Source: Branchiostoma floridae (Eukaryota; Chordata; Leptocardii; Amphioxiformes; Branchiostomatidae). From it: a stretch of DNA of 64,000 bases. The stretch spans positions 222,410 through 286,409 of the forward strand of contig NW_023365716.1 of assembly GCF_000003815.2 (NCBI RefSeq). Direction: 5' to 3'. Under the pieces are notes generated by a model, which did not search any database, had not been told where the DNA came from, and was given only the letters and a program-made list of their open reading frames with translations. Numbering within the stretch: the first letter of the stretch is position 1; each line of letters opens with the position of its first letter. Shown here one piece after another: positions 34,185 through 46,000 of this stretch. The position numbers were made by a program, and so were the translations under genes.

Positions 34185-34985
34185 GACACATGGACACACG
34201 TCCACTTAAATCTGTGTCAACAGGACTAAGTACTCCTTTCACTAAAAGTACTCCGTTCACTTTTCAAGAAATGCTAACTTGACCTACAGATTTGGTAGCT
34301 CTGCTACCTGTTTCAAAAGCGATAAATTGCTGGATACCCATCCTAGCTTCTCGGCTGATTTTTATTTTATTCATCGGAAATCTAGGGAAAGCCTAACCTG
34401 CCAATGGCATTCAACAATAATTATAAAAAATGTGGAGTCACCATAAAAGTGTAGCGAAATTTTCACAAAACGACCGTACACTTGCAATCTAAAGCCAAGA
34501 GTAACTAACTACAATCACCATACCTCCAATGTTATTGTGAGTATAACGCCATATATATGTATGAGAACAGTTGAGCTTGGCCAGACGGCTGAGAAGGCCA
34601 AGCTGAAGGAGAGACTTGCCCATTCAAAAAGTCTGAGATACATTGAATATTTTGTCCACTTAATTATAAATCGTATTGTCAGCAGGACCAAGTACTCCAA
34701 TCACCTATGAAGTTGAGCCTTGGACACGGAAATGCTAACTTGGCCTACAGACCTGGTAGCTCTGCTACTGGTTTCAAAAGTGATTAATTTGCTGGATACC
34801 AATCCTAGCTTCTCGGTTCGGTTCTTTTTTTTTTTCTTTCACTGGAAATCTAGGGAAACGGTCAAGCGTAACCTTCCAATGCAATTCCACAAGAAGTATT
34901 AAAAAAGTAGAGTCATAGAGTGTAGCGAAGTTTTCACAGAGCGGCCGTACACTTGCAAACTCAAACCAAGGAACAGTTTGTTACG
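34185..34985. repeat. about 460-bp tandem duplication
   Basis: 34185-34510 and 34640-34985 match over CCCATTCAAAAAGTCT, AAATGCTAACTTG, GGTAGCTCTGCTAC, TTGCTGGATACC, CTAGCTTCTCGG and GACCGTACACTTGCAA/GGCCGTACACTTGCAA. A third partial match follows at 35205-35270 (TCACCATACC, TGTTATTGTG, ACGCCATAT). Confidence 0.8.
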
Positions 34986-35689
34986 TACAATTTTGTTTGC
35001 GAGCATTGCCAATGAAACATTTAGTGTCAAAGGAACACTGCGCGAAAACAAAAGGATGCGTAGTACGAAGTGCAAATAGAACATTGATGAGCAAATAGTA
35101 TTTTCTTATTTATTTGTGAAGCAGCTGTGACCCTGTACTTTCCTTTACAGTTATGTGGGCCATCATTTACATTAAAAGTTATATGCGCTGTTAAGGTTGT
35201 GTTACAAACATCACCATACCGTGAAGGTTATTGTTATTGTGGGCATGACGCCATATGGAACAATCTAATTGTTGGGTGGTAGAATTTCTAATAAGAAGAT
35301 CACACAGCTAAGTGAGTTCTATGAGAAATTAGAAGACCATGAAATAGTCATGGCTTTAAAATATCCTTTCATATCCCTTCAATAACTAGTACAACACATA
35401 CCCTGAGAACACTTGGTTGGCCTACCCTGCAGTAACGCAGGCAGCAAGCCAGACGTGTATTTATGTAAAGAGCTGTAAGCTACATGATAGCTATTCCCAT
35501 TCCTTACTTCCGAAATGAAATCACCACAAGACGACACACCTTTTTAACAACATCCCATGCTAAACAAAGGCATACGAGCCCGTTATTTATCTCGAACCAT
35601 CATCGGGTGGAACACCTTTCCAAGCACACTTGTATCATGTACTTCCCTCCCCGACCAAACCCAGCTGCATGGCCTCCTTTTGCACTAGT

Positions 35690-35860
35690 GTGGCTGTTGT
35701 ACAACGCTGTCGCCCAGACCCTCCTGTCCAGGTGTTCACGAAGATATCCATTCCCATACCTAGTCTGCCAGTAAATAAGACAACACTGTATTTATAAGAT
35801 CGCAGACAACACGATGTATGCCACCGGCGCTGGAATTTGTGCAACAGGAGCTTATTTGTG
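35690..35860 (+). pseudogene. decayed copy of the 23345 ORF
   Basis: TTCCCATACCTAGTCTGCCA, then GTAAATAAGACAACACTGTA, then CGCTGGAATTTGTGCAACAG match 23395-23495 with a frame-breaking insertion after CTGTA. The surrounding 35640-35700 also matches 23330-23380 loosely. Confidence 0.5.
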
Positions 35861-36961
35861 CTTAAAATAGGAACAAATTACCATTGTTTTTAAACGGTCT
35901 ATGGATCATCTGTTGTACAAAGTTGCACAGTTCACTTTGGTGTTGTTTTTTTCACGCACCACCACCTGCCACACTAGCTGCATCTTGTTCCCAGGACGCG
36001 ATGTGCCACAAGGCACTTTGTCCTGTATCACAAAGAAGATACCTTTGCTATGGTAGGACACTTAGGTCACCCGGGGTATGTCAGACGTACCGGTTTTTTT
36101 TTGTGGGGGGGGGGGGGGGGGGCGATTGAAAATTTCTATAACAATTGCCCTCTTCCCTTCTGCAGGAATTTTTACCACCCTGGCCCCGCCCCTGTTTACC
36201 CAAAAAAAGAGTGAAACCAAATTCTAAACGTCCCCTTTTTAGGGGGTGGCATTCTTCCCACAGTGGAACGGCTTTTCAAAGTTTCATGAAGCTGTGGTCA
36301 TTTTTTAATAGGCTAATAAAAGCATCCGTCACATGTGTAGCTTTGAATCAAAATTGCTCCTTATACTGTTAGAGACACATCCTAAAAGTTCAGGTGTGCG
36401 GTCCTCACGGGAAAGCTTCATCATCTACATAAGATATACTGGTAGAAGACTTGTGAGAACTACAAAGACAACACGATGACGGTGAAGCAACAACTGCCTG
36501 GGACGGCGTTAACATCCAGCAGACCCATCTAGCTAAGCTGAACCAGCCCCCACTGTACGAGGTACAGTCCCCGAAGTCTGGGTTTCCAAGAGGCTGGACA
36601 GCTGAGAAAATAGCCCTGACTAACACACCTTGGGTGAGCTGGATGTTCTGCCATCAGAAGCAGAAGATGTCAACCGCCATAAAATTGTGTTTGTCTTAGC
36701 AGCATTGTATTTTATACTCATGACGAGTAAAAGAAACATCTAAAAGTATTATTATGCACTAACATACAGTAACACAACTTGACCAAATGTTATACGAGTC
36801 GCCACTGTGGTGTCATAGTACCAAAACCGTTGAGCTTCTACACTGTCAACGAGTCAACTGCAGTAGACATTATACTTTTCATGTGAATGGTGGACCGACT
36901 TAGAAAAGCACGTACTTTCATTGCAGTGATCTGTCATACAATACTATAAATAAAAACCACA
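35861..36961. other. no gene seen; long G-run
   Basis: A T-run followed by 18 G lies at about 36092-36122. No supported ORF. Confidence 0.35.
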
Positions 36962-37190
36962 CAAGAGTAACTGACACAAGAGTAACTGCCTTTGGCCTGA
37001 CATGGCAGTCACAAAAATAAATAGACATCACACCAGAGTAACTGGCTTTGGCATGACATGGCAGTCACAAAAATAGATAGATATCACACCAGAGAACTGG
37101 CTTTGGTATGACATGACAGTCACAAAAATAAATAGACATCACACCAGAGTAACTAGCTTTGGCCTGACATGGCATGGCAGTAACAACATG
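36962..37190. repeat. about 60-bp minisatellite, about 3.5 units
   Basis: The units contain CACCAGAGTAACTGGCTTTG, then GCATGACATGGCAGTCACAA, then AAATA-ATAGA-ATCA. The last unit carries an internal duplication of CATGG. The minus-strand ORF over it (37065-37556) comes from this repeat and I do not regard it as a gene. Confidence 0.85.
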
Positions 37191-37264
37191 AGAGCGGCGA
37201 CTCGCCCGCCAAACGGCCAGAAAAATTGGCAATGACGACGGAAATTTCGAAAAAAGCACCACAT

Positions 37265-37600
37265 GGAGTAGGTCTACAAACTCAAGAATACCAACGCTAC
37301 ATTCAAGGAGGAAAATAATGCTCCACAAAGGCACATACACCAGCGCTAAAGTCGAGTAAAGAGAAGCGACAAGCAAACCATGGTGGACACACGCAGTACA
37401 TGCTGAATACAATGCCGTGACGAGGCCGTCAGACTCCCGGAAACTTCCACCCAAAGTACAACATAGAACAAGTCTACAAACTCTAGAACCCCAACGCCAC
37501 ATTTGCTTCACAAAGGCTAGCAACAGTGATAAAGAGAAGCGCACTGCCCTGCGCACATAAGTTAAAAATCATGGCGGACACACGTACTGAAAACGTAAAC
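37265..37600. repeat. about 200-bp tandem duplication
   Basis: 37265-37420 and 37465-37600 share GTCTACAAACTC-AGAA, CCAACGC-ACATT, AAAGAGAAGCG and ATGG-GGACACACG. Non-coding. Confidence 0.6.
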
Positions 37601-37814
37601 AAGTCTGAGAGTAAACGGCGGCCAGAATTTCATGTCCGCACACCACAACGCAGGCCTTTTCTGTGACCGAACGCGCCGTCTTTGAGTGTACGTTACACGT
37701 CTGTTATTTATATCAATCCGCACATCACTTTTTTTGTTTCAACCACAAAACCAACTATAGTGGCGACCTAAATTAACAACTATTATTTCTTTTCAATAAT
37801 TTAAAGAATAAATT

Positions 37815-38165
37815 CCAATTTTGCTGTTTTCTGTTATAATAATGGTGTTTAAAAATGAGTACTATTTTCTGTCTGCACCCGGATACCAGAATTTAAGAGA
37901 GGGGAGTCGGTATGGCGGCAAACCCGTTACAGACCACTATTTTATATCTATCCGCGTGTTATATTTCCGCCATCAGTTACCAAATTATATGTTTTTCCCA
38001 TCGTTATTAAGAACTATCATTCTTTGTTGATTGACCAAAGACGAAAGTCAATTTTTGCTATTTTCTGATGTGTGATGGTTGTCCAAAAATGGGTACTATT
38101 TTCTGTCTGCACTCGGATACCTGGACATAGGAGAGATGAGACGGCATGGCGGGAAACTCACTGGA
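37815..38165. repeat. about 230-bp tandem duplication
   Basis: 37815-37925 and 38048-38160 share GTACTATTTTCTGTCTGCAC, CGGATACC and ATGGCGG-AAAC. Non-coding. Confidence 0.7.
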
Positions 38166-38379
38166 GGCTGTATAAGGGTACCTCATCTTACTGGATAGCT
38201 ACAGTGGTTTTATTTTCCTCTTCCCAATGTGACTGTGTTTTGACAAAAATTTAAGATCTTTATTTTATTGAACTAAAAATTAAAAAATATTCCAAAGTTA
38301 CCGTAATATCGAAAATGACCCTGAGAGTTTGCGTAATTCGAAACTCACTACCTTTCATACAGACCCTCCTTTCGAGAGG

Positions 38380-39278
38380 GGGATGCTGGGAACGATCAGC
38401 AGTACCATGACGTCATGCGACAACAACAACATCTGCAGTGCAGTGGTTCGAGTCAATTGCAAGATTCAGTCAACAGGTAACTTTGTTTTTGTTTGAACGT
38501 TTTGTATATTAAGACAAAACATTCGCGACCAATTTTCAATTCATATCGCTGTTTGACATAGAAAGAAGCTCGTTTGAAAAACTTAGATTCAGCCTACAGT
38601 GTTGTCAGTACAGATGGGGGAGGGGGGCGACCTTGATTGTAAAACTTTTCAGACAGCTCACTTTAGACATGTGTGTATGTAAGTTGTAACGTTGTGTGTA
38701 ACAATATAGACCAAAATGTCGTGTTAAAAATTTACAAAACTGGCCAACGAAGTGCACAAATATCACTGACGTCCGACGCCATTTTCTGTAGCGAGGGCAA
38801 CGATCGGAAGAATCAAGAAGAATAAAAAATGCCCTCTTTTCTACCACAAAGTTTAATCCCTCCTTTCTACCACAAAGTTTAATTTCTTGTACGTATCGTG
38901 ATAAGATATAGTGTCGCATTTTTTTATATGGATGTTTTTCAACAATTTAATGACACCCAAAATGTGTGGCTGGGATGTCCTAGTAAATACTGCTTTGTTG
39001 TAATTTTGACAAAATAAGAATATTTAAAGGTAAGAAATTGAAGACCTTTGTTGGCCAGTGCTTTATTGACCTACTAAAGCTATTCACTGATAAATGCCTT
39101 TTGTTTCTTCAGGTTTCCCTCCGCTGTTCATGCAGTACAAGTCCAGGTCACACAGCCCCTCAAGATGCCGCCCAAGACTACAGGATACCCAAGCCCACCA
39201 GTAACCTCCTTATCACTGATGAGGAGTTGTTTCTCTCAAGATATCTTATTCCCTAGAAGTTCTCCTGGACTCAGCTGA
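38380..39278 (+). CDS. 5' exons of an MPPKT-start gene or pseudogene
   Basis: A likely non-coding exon ends at CAGTCAACAG|GTAACT (38476). The next exon starts at 39113 after TTTGTTTCTTCAG and contains ATG 39165, opening 37 codons (MPPKTTGYPSPPVTSLSLMR to SSPGLS, stop). The ATG context and first five residues match the 27974 start. Another frame of the same exon (DEELFLSRYLIP) matches a repeated, better conserved downstream copy at 39386-39490, which suggests the present start exon runs into a rearranged copy. Function unknown. Confidence 0.3.
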
Positions 39279-39500
39279 GGTAAAGTTGAACCAATTCTCG
39301 GAAGCAGCTGTTGCTTTTGAATAAACTTCAAACTTCATGTTTGACTTTAAGTTGTATTCTGTTCTTAATAATATAACTTAATGCTAATGAAGAGTTGTTT
39401 GTCTCAAGACGTCTTCTTCCTGAGAAGTTCTGGGATTCCGCTGAGGTAAAGTTGAACCAATTCTTGGAAGCAGCCGTTGGTTTTGAATAAACTTCAAACA
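39215..39500 (+). repeat. about 170-bp tandem duplication of a terminal-exon-like segment
   Basis: 39215-39335 and 39385-39500 share GAGGAGTTGTTT/GAAGAGTTGTTT, CTCAAGA, TGAGGTAAAGTTGAACCAAT and TTTTGAATAAACTTCAAAC. The second copy keeps an open frame (EELFVSRRLLPEKFWDS, then AEVKLNQFLEAAVGFE, stop); the first has a stop and a frameshift. AATAAA directly follows the stop in both. Confidence 0.6.
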
Positions 39501-39837
39501 TGATGTACAAGTTCAAGTTGCATACTGTTTTTATTGATTAGACATTGGTTGAAGCAAGGCTGCACATATTCAATTTCCTGGTTTAAAATGATGCTATCGT
39601 GGAAGAAGTTGATTAAAAAAGATTCTACGGGACACAAAGTTTCAACTTAGTGAATATGGTTCAGTATGCATATGAATGATTTGCTTCTTGTATAAATCTA
39701 AAATAAATATAAAAGAGTCTAAGGGAAAGTATTTTCCTTGGTGCCTATAGTTCCAGGCAGAGCATATGGTCAGGTTTACTTTTAATGTTCCTATCCATCC
39801 TTCCTTGTTTTCATGTTGTTGCCTCTTGCAAACAAAC

Positions 39838-40653
39838 TACAGTCAAATCTTTGTTAGCAGCCACCTTTGTATAGCGACGATCTGGCCATTGCGGTCACTT
39901 TTTGTCGGTCCCTTGGATTTTTCGAGACAATATTACTTGGTGAGAAAGATCAGTGGGTACTGAAATCATGCGTAACTTATTGTAACAATTGACCTGCATT
40001 TTCTCCATAGTGGCCACCTGTCTATACGAGGGGCATTCAATAAGTAATGTCCCTGACCCATTTTCCATAGCAGGAGATTAATGAAACTTGGCACAGTTAT
40101 TAGTCTTTCTCTTCATAGGAACCACCCAGAGTTTTGCATTTCTCCCATCATTTGATGTAGCTCTGGACACCGTTCTTGTAGGACATCCCAGGTTGGTCCT
40201 CCGACAGATGCCTCATCAATGGCAGAAGAGGGACGACCAGGTCTGGGAGCTGTTTCCACAGACTTCCGACCTTGTTTGAATTCAGGATGCCAGCGTTTTA
40301 CAAGGTCATATGATGGGGCATCATCACCATAGGTTTTTTTCATTTCATCAAAAGTCCCCTTTGGTGTGCGTCCTTTCAAATACAAAAACCGGATCACTGC
40401 GCGACACCCAACTTGCTCCATTTCACAACTGGTCCATTTCACACCTGACTCAGTTCAAACACCAGTAAATCAGTAACCACGATTAGTTCAGAGCTGTCTT
40501 TTGCAACATAACCCATAGAGATATGACTCATTACACATGCAAAATTTCATTTAGATCAGACAACTGGAAGTGGGTCAGGGACATTACTTATTGAATGCCC
40601 CTCGTAGTGGTCACATTTCTCCAGTCCCTTCAGTGGCCACAGGTTTGACTGTA
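39838..40653. mobile_element. TIR element (CAGTCAAA ends), carrying a nested mariner relic
   Basis: The ends are TACAGTCAAATCT and AGGTTTGACTGTA with TA at both borders, as in Tc1/mariner/pogo-type elements. The internal sequence is non-coding (GCGGTCACTTTTTGTCGGTC, then CTTGGATTTTTC) and is also found as a fragment at 22591. It is split by the 582-bp insertion at 40025-40606. Confidence 0.75.
40025..40606 (-). mobile_element. internally deleted mariner-like transposon
   Basis: A perfect 36-bp terminal inverted repeat begins TACGAGGGGCATTCAATAAG and borders on TA. The minus strand 40442-40113 encodes the N-terminal DNA-binding part of a mariner transposase (IRFLYLKGRTPKGTFDEM, then YDLVKRWHPEFKQGR, then RPGRPSSAID). 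It is then joined to a short C-terminal piece, so the whole catalytic DDE/D core is deleted. It is non-autonomous but could be mobilised in trans. Confidence 0.85.
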
Positions 40654-41871
40654 CCCTCAAACTTTCAGTCAAAGCAAGAAAGTATACCCTAAGACAACTT
40701 AGAGGATGTGTAAAGGATTGGGCTTGAAATACTTTTTTCTGCATTCCTGCACTGGTGCAGGTAACATTGAAAATTACCTGCACCAGACAAATTGTACCTG
40801 CACCACTCTGAATTTAGGAAGTATGGATCATAATAAAATTGTTCAGGAACCATTGATATTTTTTTCTTTTATACTTTGTAGGCGGCAACAGTCAATTCAG
40901 CTAATAACAATCCACATGCACCTAAATCATAAGACATTCATGTATAAAACCCAGTACATGGACCAGTGTAGGTTAGGTGCAAGTAGACACCAGAAATACC
41001 TGCACAGGTTAGCTCCAATTTTACCCGCACTAACCTGCATATGCAGGTGGTATTTTGAAAATTTGAGCCCTGAAAGGGAATCCTAACGCTCACATTGGCC
41101 ACCGACTTGAATAAGATATTGAATAGTTTTTAGAAATGATGTTGCAAGTTGCACATGTTAAAGGTTCTTGTAGACTATAAGAGTTTCTTTTATGATACAG
41201 TATCTCAACTGAAAGTATTAGTATCTTGATATTAAACTAAACAGGAGCAAGAAGAAGACCACACCTTTAAGACAATATTCTTATTTATATATTACAGTTT
41301 ATTTTCTTTTGGAAATCTTTTCATTAAAGGCACATCGTGTGAGATAGATGTACAAATAAGTTCTTCTCTTACATAAACCATCAATTGCATAACCAACAAA
41401 CTGATTTACACACTTTACAAGCAAGCTGCAATAGATGAAACCTGTATATCCGTTTCTCTAGCATAATTTAGGTAATTCATATAATTTGTATGGTTCAATC
41501 AAAATAATTGGTGCATTTTTTACCTTTATTTAACCTTGATGCATATTCGGCCTAAGCCACTTTTTCAAGATTTCAAGCAATGGTGCATTAGGTAAGGGGT
41601 CTTGCCTTTTTAATAGTACCCACAGTAATTTACAATTCAATAATAGTATACACAATAATTTACAATTCAACATTCAATAATCACTTTCAAAATATTCTAC
41701 ATAACATCAGTCCATCTTCTCATAGTGAATAGATACATAATTTCTTGTTGTGCCATGTTCCTAAAAGAAACTGAGCTAACTGCGCCTGCCTCAAGTTCCC
41801 CCCTCAGACTATTCCGCAGAACTGTGCCTGAGTATGATATAGATCTTCTATACACTAACCATTGGTAAGTT
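40654..41871. other. no gene seen
   Basis: Includes inverted/direct CCTGCAC-type short repeats at 40744-40805 (CTGGTGCAGGTAA and TTACCTGCACCAG). The ORF at 40706-41086 has no domain. Confidence 0.3.
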
Positions 41872-42068
41872 TACTGTAAATGCAAAAATGTTTGCTGTGG
41901 ATTTTATATTCGCGGTTTTCGCGGTGGCCCCTTCATCGCGAACTTGAAACCACGGCGAACATTTTTTCCATTATAGTATGAGACTGCAGTCTATGGCGCT
42001 ACCGCGAACTTAAAACCACACTCCATTTCTCATCTACTGCGAAAGTAAATCCCTGCGAACTTAAATGC
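41872..42068. mobile_element. short TIR element (TACTGTAAATGC family), copy 1
   Basis: Starts TACTGTAAATGCA and contains CGCGGTTTTCGCG and TACCGCGAACTTAAA. The far end is degraded. Same family as 43731-43938 (reverse orientation) and 57848-58024. Confidence 0.65.
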
Positions 42069-42654
42069 CATAGAATTTTCAAGCTGGCTGTGACATAAGC
42101 AGCCATCGTGAAGGATACAAAATAGCCCTTGAGTACCAAGACAGTTACTCTTGTTGATGATGAAGTCAATACTATGTACAGTGCAACACTTATACAAACT
42201 TTTCAAATTTACCTTGCCTTTGGCAGGATCTTAAATCAAAGTTAGTGCTGATTTCAATCAACATACAATATTTACACCTTTCTGATGCTTAAGTTTCCTT
42301 TTAAAATTTGTGGTTAAAATAACCTAGTTTTAGTCATAAAATAAGTCAAAATGTAATCTAATTGATTTCAAGTCCAGTCAGCTACATGGATATTCTAAAA
42401 TTTTGGATCTGTACATGAATCCAAAATCATTTTCACAGTATTGACCAAGGTACTGAATAGGGTTTCCGGAATCGATAGGGTGGGCTAGGCTAGCAGGCTG
42501 GGCTAGTTCCCCCTTTCAGGGCCCCACTTACTTCTAGCTGGTGGGAGACCTGAGTGCTGAATGGCTTTGTCCTCCAAAATTGGCTCCTATACTAATATCT
42601 GAATTTTTATGCACTTGAATGTAATAATGCATACTTTCATGTCAAAGTTTTAGT

Positions 42655-42812
42655 GCAACACATATACAGTCATTGTGTGCTCGCAACAAACCAAAGCGCT
42701 ACTTGTGAAAAACATCGGCTTGTTTCTTTTCGCTCATCTCTGAGGCTGCTGCAGGTTGGACCTGAACAGACAGGGGGCGCTTTCTCCTGTCCCAGAACTT
42801 CGAGAAGTGTCA
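42655..42812 (-). pseudogene. partial copy of the ASIC-like gene's last exon
   Basis: The minus strand matches the C-terminal part and stop of the exon at 43020-43219: WDRRKRPLSVQVQPAA, then SEMSEKKQ, then FHK and TAG. It lacks the membrane segment and lies about 330 bp downstream of the real exon. The flanks are similar as well (42640-42670 resembles 42960-43000; a further trace lies at 42165-42215). Confidence 0.75.
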
Positions 42813-43019
42813 ATCACATGAAAATAAACAACAAACTGATTTGGACAGTTTTACAAGCAAGGTACAATTACTGTGAATAGGAACTGCATACCTTTTTCTG
42901 CTGAAGATGGTTTTAAATTTAAATGAATTTACAATATTTTATTGATATTGAGGTCAACATTGTGTACAGTGTGACACTCTTATATAAACAGTCAAATTGT
43001 ATGCAGATTGAAGCAAGCG

Positions 43020-46000
43020 CTACTTGTGAAAAACAATGGAATCAGCTGGTTGTTTCTTTTCTCTCATCTCCGAGCCCGCTGCAGGTTGGACCCGAACAGA
43101 CAGAGGGCGCTTCCTTCTGTCCCAGGACCTGTTGAAGCGAGCCACCAGATACTCGGTGAGCTCCACCAGTGTCAGCACGCTGGCGCCGATGAACAGCCCC
43201 ATCATGCCTCCCATGTTAGCTGTAGGAAAACAGATAATATTGTACAATATTGTACAATCCCACCCTCAACAGAAAAGGGGGGCTACGCATGGAACTTTCC
43301 GGCACTTGGGACATAGCACTAACCCCCCCCCCCCCCCCCAACAAAACTTTTAGCTCCTGCAACTAAAACAACAGGAGCTAATTGACTCATTTGCATTAAC
43401 TGTGTCTTAGCCTTGCTATCCTTTGAAATCCAAATTGTCTTCAGCTTGAGTTTGCCTTACCTTTCTTTTCTTTTGAATCCAAATTGTCTTCAGTCTGAAT
43501 GGTCTTACAACGTTTCCTATTGGACATCTGAAATTGTCTTCATTCACAGGTAGAGTATAAAAGACCTGTGTCTTCCAGATCACTTTAGTGTCACTGACGA
43601 AGGAAAGTGGATTCTATCCGAAACGTCTGACCGTTTCAAAACCATATCCAGTTGCTTGAGTTACTACTTTTTGGCAGATAATATTGTAGTTAGGTCGTAG
43701 GCTTTAATAGAATTGCTAAAGGGCTGTATGTACTGTGAGCGCATTTAAGATTGTGGGGATTTAATTTTACGGTAGCGGGAAAAAGGACTGTTTATTCTGG
43801 TTTTAAGCTCGAAGTAGCACCAAGCACTGTAGTCTCTTTAACTGCGATGGGAAAATGTTCCCGGTGGTTTTAAGTTTGCGGTGAATTGGCAATGCAAAAA
43901 CCGTGAAGACAAAACACGAAAATTTCTGTATTTACAGAGCCTATTTTGTGCCTTTGGTATTTAGTTATTTTACACTTCTAGGTAATGAATCAGCCGTCTA
44001 ATATGCACATAAAGATAAGGTGATGATGCAACATGAACTTTAACTTACATCCCAGCTGTCCACCGTCCATCGCTTTTAGCTGTGAGATCTTCATGTAACT
44101 GAAATCCTCGTAATAGACGGTCAGGAACACAAAGTTGTCCCTGAGAAAATAAGAAAGTTTGTGTGAGCCAATTACTAATGAAACATAAGACCTCCAGAAA
44201 AACAATTACTATATAGATAAAAACAAACTACGGTTTAAATGTCAAGTCTTTCAAAAAGTGAGTAAAATGTACCCAGGTAGTGACCTTATGAGCAGCTGTA
44301 ATAGTGAGTGAGTGAGTGAGTGAGTGAGTGAGTGAGTGAGTGAGTGAGTGAGTGAGTGAAAAAGGGAGTGAGGGAGTGAGTTAGTTAATGAGTGAATGAG
44401 AGAGTAAAAAGTGAGAGAATGAATGAGTAAATGATATCCCCTTACGTGAGGTATCCCTTGCTCAGAGTGTAAGTACTGCGGTAGCAGTGTCATTGTGAAT
44501 GAATGAGTGAGTGAGTGTGTGTGTGTGAGTGAATGAATGAATGAATGAGAGAATATAAAATGTTTCCCCCTTACGTGAGGTATCCCTTGCTGAGGTTGTA
44601 CATGCTGCTGTACAAGTCTTCAGTCAGCTGGTTAGGCCATGCTGATGATGACAGTGAGTGAGTGAGTGAGTGAGTGAGTGAATGAGAGAATATAAAATGT
44701 TTCCCCCTTACGTGAGGTATCCCTTGCTCAGGTTGTACATGCTGCTGTACATGTCTTCAGTGAGCTGGTTAGGCCATGCTGAAGATGACAGCGTTTGGCT
44801 GTACTTGACCATGGTACAGGGGAGTGGGCAGTCACACGTCAGCTTCCCTTCATCCACCTCCGCTGGGAGAACACAGAAATAGACAAAGAGAAAATACTCT
44901 TAACTTTCATCTGTGTTAGTAGAAGTCAACACAACAAATTGGACTTGCTCAAGTGTTTGTCTTTTTGTCTAATCGGCTTTAGTCTTTGTGAAGTTTCTGA
45001 GAGTCTTTATTCTTGAAATAGTTTAACTGTAATTTCCAACACAAAAATTGGACTCACCCAAATTGTTCATTCCTTGACAAAGACTGATGTGCGGTGAAGT
45101 GGACAACTGGGGTGAGTTATTTAAACAGAAATTCAAGTTGAACTATTTCAAGAATAAAGACTCTTTTTCACAATTGTTTTTTTTTTAATTTTATGTCATA
45201 CCTACGTTTCGATGACTGTTACATTCCTCAGGTGACCAAGCACTGTCTCTCTGACGTCAGGTTATGTAGCTAGCACAAGTAACTGTGAGTAGTGGATCAT
45301 AAGTTTTAGAAAGTCTATGGCGTCCTCCGTCTCTGTTTATAGCAGTGGATTGTTCATTTTTTGACAAAGACTGAAAAATATCAGACGAAAATTCAGCATG
45401 TCCAATTTCTTGTGTTGGAAATAGCAGTTCAACTTTATACATCATACCAAGAATTGATTTCAAGTTTTGGGCCTTTAGCTTTGCCATTGATTTAAAGTAG
45501 AAGCTGCTTATTTGCACATCTCATTTCCAAGCGAATTTCATGCAATTATCCGAAGTTGTCTCCACCTGAACCGCACCGGTTTGTGATTTGGGGATTCTGT
45601 GCAATTAACAGATGTATGTGGTAATCCGTGGTGCAAAATTATTGACTGGCTTGTATCATATTAACCTCAAAGTATCTTCCTGCGCAAACGTAGGATAAAC
45701 CGCGAAACTGCTTGTTGTTTTGTCACTTACCCAACACCTCTTGAACACATGTGAAGAGCACGTCTGGGGCGCAAGAGGGCGCTGATCCTGTAGGAATAGG
45801 TTTGAAAGTTAGCTTTATGCAATTATGAAATGTTGATATACTAGTAGATGTCAGTAGAATATATATATTTGTATCTATTTCTCTGTTACCTGGTAAAGTT
45901 GGAAGGTGTTTTACCTGGAAAGGTGTGCAGGTATGTTATCTGGTAAGTTGTACAGGTGTGCTACCTGATAAGGTGTACAGGTGTGTTACCTGATAAGGTG

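Noticed and set aside
37065-37556. 163-codon minus-strand ORF
   Set aside because: It is built from the 60-bp minisatellite and the 200-bp duplication; no domain, and the repeat pattern explains the open frame.
44251-44493. Minus-strand ORF with HSLTHSLTHSL repeats
   Set aside because: Translation of the GTGA microsatellite.
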